DNA from: Akkermansia sp.
Lineage (GTDB): Bacteria; Verrucomicrobiota; Verrucomicrobiia; Verrucomicrobiales; Akkermansiaceae
Length of the DNA stretch: 43,236 nt
Reading direction: 5' to 3'
Assembly: GCA_030535795.1 (NCBI GenBank)
Contig: JAUNRE010000002.1
Span: forward strand, 30,363 to 73,598
The position numbers and the translations under genes were made by a program. Position 1 is the first letter of the stretch; every line of letters starts with the position of its first letter. The notes below the pieces were generated by a model. It ran no database searches. It was not told the origin of the DNA and saw only the letters and a list, made by a program, of their open reading frames with translations. Shown in pieces: positions 39,733 through 43,236 of this stretch.

Positions 39733-40722
39733 ATGATTCGTATCTACACACAGTCTGCGCACGGAATAACCCGTACGGTTGGTCTTGAAGAACAGAGCAG
39801 CCGCCCGGAGGGTATTTTCTGGATTGATTTGCTGACACCCGATGCCGAGGAACTCGCCTACGCCGAACAGCTCTGCGCCATCGAAATGCCCACCAAGGAT
39901 GAGATGCGAGAAATTGAGTCCACCTCGCGTTTGTATTGTGAGGACGGCGCCCGATTCATGACGACAACCGTGCTGTCGCGTGTGGAAACGGATGAACCCA
40001 TGATTGCGGAAATCACGTTCATCCTGAAAGATAGGGTGCTCATCACCATCCGCCACACGGATTCATACTCCTTCCGCGTTTTCTCGCACCAGCTGCTGCG
40101 CCGCCAGGATACGAACCGCGACCTCGTTTTCATCGGGCTGCTGGAGACGCTGGTTGATCGCCAGGCTGACGTGCTGGAACGCTTCGGCGCAGACTTGGAT
40201 GCTCTTTCCAAAAAGGTATTCGGTACACACAAGCGCCGCAAGGAGAAAGAGGATTCCCCTGATACCGATGACCTGCGTGATGCGTTAGAGGAACTGGGGC
40301 GCGTGGGTGACCTCATTACCCGCCAGCGAGATGCCCTGGTGAACCTGCTGCGCATGATAACCTTTGCCGGCAACGAGGATTCCTGCCTCAGCTCGCACGA
40401 TAGTCTGTATGTGCCGTTGCGCCCCGTTTCCCGAGACGTGAACTCTCTGGCTGAATACGCGTCGTTCCTTTCCAACAAGATTAACTTCATGCTTGATGCC
40501 GTGCTGGGGCTGATTAACATCGACCAGAACGACATTGTGAAGGTGTTCACCATCATGAGTGTGGTATTCCTGCCGCCTACGCTCATTGCCAGCATCTTCG
40601 GCATGAACTTCGAGCACATGCCCTTCCTGCACCATGAGTGGGGATTCTGGCTTTCCATCGTCATGATGGTGCTGGCCGGTGTTATCCCTCTCGTCATTTT
40701 CAAACTCAAACGCTACATCTGA
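39733..40722 (+). CDS. corA: CorA-family magnesium/cobalt transporter
   Basis: The 329-residue protein has the CorA layout: a large cytosolic alpha/beta N-terminal domain with a long coiled stalk (about 130-265), then two C-terminal transmembrane helices joined by the GMN motif (FGMNFEHMPF). The last helix is followed by KLKRYI, the usual basic tail. CorA pentamers carry Mg2+ into the cell. I start at the ATG at 39733 (MIRIYTQS), which fits the promoter and the family start; an upstream ATG at 39643 would lie ahead of the promoter. argB begins 3 bases after the stop. Confidence 0.94.
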   Translation: MIRIYTQSAHGITRTVGLEEQSSRPEGIFWIDLLTPDAEELAYAEQLCAIEMPTKDEMREIESTSRLYCEDGARFMTTTVLSRVETDEPMIAEITFILKDRVLITIRHTDSYSFRVFSHQLLRRQDTNRDLVFIGLLETLVDRQADVLERFGADLDALSKKVFGTHKRRKEKEDSPDTDDLRDALEELGRVGDLITRQRDALVNLLRMITFAGNEDSCLSSHDSLYVPLRPVSRDVNSLAEYASFLSNKINFMLDAVLGLINIDQNDIVKVFTIMSVVFLPPTLIASIFGMNFEHMPFLHHEWGFWLSIVMMVLAGVIPLVIFKLKRYI

Positions 40723-40725
40723 ACC

Positions 40726-41634
40726 ATGATCAGCACACGCAAGGTAATCAAACCCGAAGAGGAAATTCGCAAGGCCGATATCCTCATTGAAGCGCTGCCC
40801 TACATGCAGTCCTATCGCGACAAGACGGTACTCATCAAGTTCGGTGGCTCCGCCATGGATGACCCGGAGCTTGTTAAGTCTCTCATGCGCGATATCGTGG
40901 TGATGGAAGCCATGGGGCTCAATCCCGTTGTGGTACACGGCGGCGGCAAGGCTATTTCCAAGGCTATGGCCGATGCCGGGCTCGAAGCTCGTTTCGTGAA
41001 CGGCCTGCGTGTAACGACACCCGAGGCCATCGATATTGTGGAGCGCACGCTCAGCGGCACTATCAACCCCGGCCTGGTGCAGATGGTGCGCGATGCCGGC
41101 GGTAAGGCCGTGGGCATACCCGGCACCAATGTGTTTGTGGGCGAGAAGCTCATGGAGAAGGATTCCGATGGTAACCCCGTCGATATCGGCATGGTGGGGC
41201 GCGTTATCGGCAGCCAGCTGCGCCGCGTGGAGGAGGCTCTCTCCCTGCAGCTCACCCCGGTTATTTCCCCCCTGGCTCGTGAGCTCGGTACCAACCAGGC
41301 ACTGAATGTGAATGCCGATCTGGCCGCTGCGGCTTTGGCCTGCGAGCTCAAGCCGGTGAAGCTCGTGTACATTTCAGACGTGCCCGGACTGATGCTCGAC
41401 CCGAAAGACCCCAGCACCATCATCAAGAGCATTGACCGCCGCGAGGCTTTCCAACTGATTGATGAAGGTGTCATTTCCGGTGGCATGATACCCAAGGTAA
41501 AGAGCGCTGTAGATGCGCTGAATGCCGGTGTACGCAAGGTGCACTTTGTGGATGGACGTCTGGCGCACACGCTGCTGCTCGAGATTTTCACTCCCGAGGG
41601 TATCGGTACGGAAATCGTGCGTGAGCAGCGCTGA
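40726..41634 (+). CDS. argB: Acetylglutamate kinase
   Basis: ArgB phosphorylates N-acetylglutamate with ATP, the second step of arginine synthesis. The 302-residue protein shows VLIKFGGSAMDD, VVVHGGGKAISKAM, RFVNGLRVTTPEAIDIVE, NVNADLAAAALA, LVYISDVPGLM and SGGMIPKVKSAVDAL, all standard. The N-terminal extension (about 25 residues with PEEEIRKADILIEALPYM) is the type found in arginine-sensitive ArgB, so feedback inhibition by arginine is likely. It lies between corA and nadK with very short gaps and no other arg gene. Confidence 0.97.
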   Translation: MISTRKVIKPEEEIRKADILIEALPYMQSYRDKTVLIKFGGSAMDDPELVKSLMRDIVVMEAMGLNPVVVHGGGKAISKAMADAGLEARFVNGLRVTTPEAIDIVERTLSGTINPGLVQMVRDAGGKAVGIPGTNVFVGEKLMEKDSDGNPVDIGMVGRVIGSQLRRVEEALSLQLTPVISPLARELGTNQALNVNADLAAAALACELKPVKLVYISDVPGLMLDPKDPSTIIKSIDRREAFQLIDEGVISGGMIPKVKSAVDALNAGVRKVHFVDGRLAHTLLLEIFTPEGIGTEIVREQR

Positions 41635-41650
41635 ACCAAGCTTTTTAACC

Positions 41651-42478
41651 ATGATGCCGCCTCGCTCCATAGCTCTGCTTGCCGGTGTGCGCAACAGCGG
41701 CAATCGTGAGCTGATGCAGTCCCTCGCAGCAGCTCTGGCTTCTGCCGGACTGTCTGTGAGCGAGTACGACCGCGACGCAACCGAACAGCCCGACATGCTG
41801 CTCTGTCTGGGCGGGGATGGCACGATGCTGGCTGCAGCAACTCGCGCTGCGAGGCAGGGGATGATACTGGGCGGTATCAATACCGGCCATCTGGGCTTCC
41901 TGAGTGCCTGCGGGCGCAAGGAGGTTGATGCCTTGGTGGAAATCCTGGTAAGCGGGAGTTACAGAGTGGAAGAACGCGCCATGCTCCAGGCCAGCCAGAG
42001 CGGCTTGGAGGAAAGCTACCCGTACCCGCTTTTGGCACTCAATGAGGTGTGCCTCATGCGAGCTCGCACTGGCAAGATGATTGACGTGGATGTGGAGCTG
42101 GATGGCTGCTTGCTCAACCGCTACCATGCGGATGGTGTGCTGGTGGCAACCCCGACAGGTTCTACGGCGTATTCTCTGTCTGCCGGAGGTCCCTTATTGT
42201 GGCCGGATGCCGGGGTGATGAGCCTCACTCCCATCTGTCCCCATAGTCTGACAAGTCGACCTGTTGTGGTGTCCGATTCCGTGCAGATAACGCTTCGTCC
42301 TCGAGTGCGACGCGGGCGGGTAGAGGAGTCCATTATCTATTCCGTGGATGGTCGCTCGGCTCATGCTATCAATGTCAATGATTCTCTCAATATCCGCAAG
42401 GCGGATGTGCCGCTCAAACTCCTGACCCTGCCGGACAGTGATTATGCGGCGCGCTTGCGAGCCAAGCTGGGCTGGTAA
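41651..42478 (+). CDS. nadK: NAD kinase
   Basis: NadK makes NADP from NAD with ATP. The 275-residue protein carries LCLGGDGTMLAAAR-like GGDGT near residue 56, GINTGHLGFLS, LNEVCLMR (family NE motif) and DGVLVATPTGSTAYSLSAGGPLL. The start is the ATG at 41651, 16 bases after argB; the next codon is also ATG. A longer frame upstream would overlap argB. Length and motifs fit the bacterial NadK group. It is probably in one transcript with corA and argB. Confidence 0.96.
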   Translation: MMPPRSIALLAGVRNSGNRELMQSLAAALASAGLSVSEYDRDATEQPDMLLCLGGDGTMLAAATRAARQGMILGGINTGHLGFLSACGRKEVDALVEILVSGSYRVEERAMLQASQSGLEESYPYPLLALNEVCLMRARTGKMIDVDVELDGCLLNRYHADGVLVATPTGSTAYSLSAGGPLLWPDAGVMSLTPICPHSLTSRPVVVSDSVQITLRPRVRRGRVEESIIYSVDGRSAHAINVNDSLNIRKADVPLKLLTLPDSDYAARLRAKLGW

Positions 42479-42495
42479 AACACAATTCCAATACA

Positions 42496-43077
42496 ATGAC
42501 CGCTACCGCTACGACTGAAAAACAAGGCCGCTATTCCGGGCGCATGAGCCGCTACGATTTCTGGATGCGCATGATTCCGACTAATGTACTTTTTGGTTTG
42601 ACAATCAGACTGATTGATCATTATTATGGCGTGCTTATCGAGAAGGAAACAACGCCTCTGATTCAGGAATTGGAAACATCTGCCGAGCACATGCAGCCTG
42701 AGCTTGTAGAGGAAAAAACATGGAATCTCCTCATGCTGACCTACAAGCATCTTTTGCCCAGCTTAGGCATTCAGACTTTGCTGATGGTACTATTCATTAT
42801 CATCAGTTCGCCTTGGGTAGTCAAGCGCATGCACGACATTGGCATGAGCGGAAACTGGTATCTCCTTTGGGTATTCGCACAGCTTGGCCTGCTTAGTATG
42901 GGGCTTCTTGCCCCGATTGTCCCATTTGCAGATGTTGTGGGAATGCTTCTCTACATCTTGTCGGGCCTTTTCATCCTCATTTGCGGTATCAAGGATTCGC
43001 AGTACATGCCGAACTGCTACGGGGAATCCCCCAAATACGCCAAGTTCTACAAGCTGCCTCAGATTCCCCGTCAATAA
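42496..43077 (+). CDS. DUF805 membrane protein
   Basis: This 193-residue protein matches DUF805 (YhaH-like). It has a GRMSRYDFWMRM start after a short charged N-terminus, a first helix (about 28-42), a soluble insert (about 45-85), helices at about 92-108, 119-140 and 145-163, the VKRMHDIGMSGNW motif and a C-terminal NCYGESPKY. The function of the family is unknown. The insert between the first and second helices, with Glu-rich sequence, is longer than in most members. It starts 17 bases after nadK and is probably the last gene of that unit. Confidence 0.88.
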   Translation: MTATATTEKQGRYSGRMSRYDFWMRMIPTNVLFGLTIRLIDHYYGVLIEKETTPLIQELETSAEHMQPELVEEKTWNLLMLTYKHLLPSLGIQTLLMVLFIIISSPWVVKRMHDIGMSGNWYLLWVFAQLGLLSMGLLAPIVPFADVVGMLLYILSGLFILICGIKDSQYMPNCYGESPKYAKFYKLPQIPRQ

Positions 43078-43084
43078 GATAAAA

Positions 43085-43236
43085 GGCGCCGTTCGGGTTC
43101 TGTAAGCCAGATTCTGTCCACCCTTTCGGGCTGTGTGGCCATTTTTCTTACGGGGTGAACCCGTACCCTGCGTTTATAGCAGGGTGCAACTATTACCCGG
43201 GGATACAGCGGGCAGGCGACCCTTCCCCTGTTTGTC
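43085..43236 (-). ncRNA. rnpB: RNase P RNA, 3' part (continues beyond the window)
   Basis: RNase P RNA is the catalytic part of the enzyme that trims tRNA 5' ends. Read on the minus strand, the end of the window holds the conserved 3' core: AGAAAAATGGCC (usual AGATGAATG), then GGACAGAATCTGGCTTACAG followed by AACCC, which matches the bacterial rnpB ending (for example GGCTTACAGAAC in Bacillus). The 3' end lies near 43085 and is followed on that strand by four T residues. The 5' part, with the GAGGAAAGTCC core, lies outside. The gene is convergent with the DUF805 gene, 7 bases apart. Confidence 0.84.

Noticed and set aside
40812-41840. Minus-strand open frame (342 codons) opposite argB and nadK
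   Set aside because: It spans two clearly identified genes and their junction and its product is Ser/Pro/Arg-rich, as expected for an antisense shadow.
43120-43236. tmRNA or a riboswitch at the window end
   Set aside because: No tRNA-like CCA end or tag-peptide frame is seen, and the GGCTTACAGAACC ending fits RNase P RNA.
1-43236. Insertion sequences, prophage genes, CRISPR arrays, tRNA genes
   Set aside because: No transposase, integrase, phage structural gene, regular repeat-spacer pattern or tRNA cloverleaf was found on either strand by reading.

Overview
This is a gene-dense chromosomal window from a bacterium of moderately high GC. The best guess is the PVC superphylum, probably Verrucomicrobiota close to Akkermansiaceae. 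The grounds are the mix of genes: a GAP1/double-GTPase cassette of the type common in Planctomycetes and Verrucomicrobia, a stand-alone PUR-domain protein, a glycogen synthase/GH57 pair, and very few Shine-Dalgarno sites. This is an inference; no 16S gene is present. I see no transposase, integrase, CRISPR array or tRNA.

Positions 1-19137 are all on the minus strand. Reading in the direction of transcription from 19101, the order is N-carbamoylputrescine amidase, a Gfo/Idh oxidoreductase, the DEAH helicase HrpA and a NERD nuclease/superfamily 1 helicase. Three membrane or GTPase proteins follow (FHA-like/zinc-ribbon/TRAFAC GTPase, GAP1-N2 protein, coiled-coil protein), then a YfcE-type phosphodiesterase, a phosphopantetheinyl transferase, a CPBP membrane protease and ThiL. 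A 373-base gap separates these from dnaA. The most unusual part is 4662-13177. There the NERD-helicase gene is followed by a promoter and a tightly packed three-gene GTPase/GAP1 cassette, which resembles the NTPase-centred conflict systems predicted by comparative genomics.

Positions 19244-25701 (minus) look like one unit read from a promoter before purE: purE, pyrR, pyrB, a dihydroorotase homologue that has lost metal ligands (PyrC'-like), an ELM1-family protein and two GT4 glycosyltransferases. Positions 25729-33294 carry a peptide ABC transporter. OppD has its own promoter; OppA, OppB and OppC form a separate overlapping operon. Between them lie a lone GcvT-like protein and, on the plus strand, a secreted C39-like cysteine peptidase with a proline-rich membrane partner. 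Positions 33324-39605 (minus) hold a CysJ-like reductase with a strong terminator, a dynamin-like GTPase, a glycogen synthase/GH57 pair with a terminator, and a 68-residue PUR protein. Positions 39689-43077 (plus) hold corA, argB, nadK and a DUF805 protein. The window closes with the 3' part of RNase P RNA on the minus strand.

A recurring feature is the layout of promoters. At seven transcription-unit starts a good -35/-10 pair lies so close to the start codon (7 or 10 bases from the -10) that the mRNA should be leaderless or nearly so. Most internal genes also lack a Shine-Dalgarno site. I used this spacing to choose several start codons.
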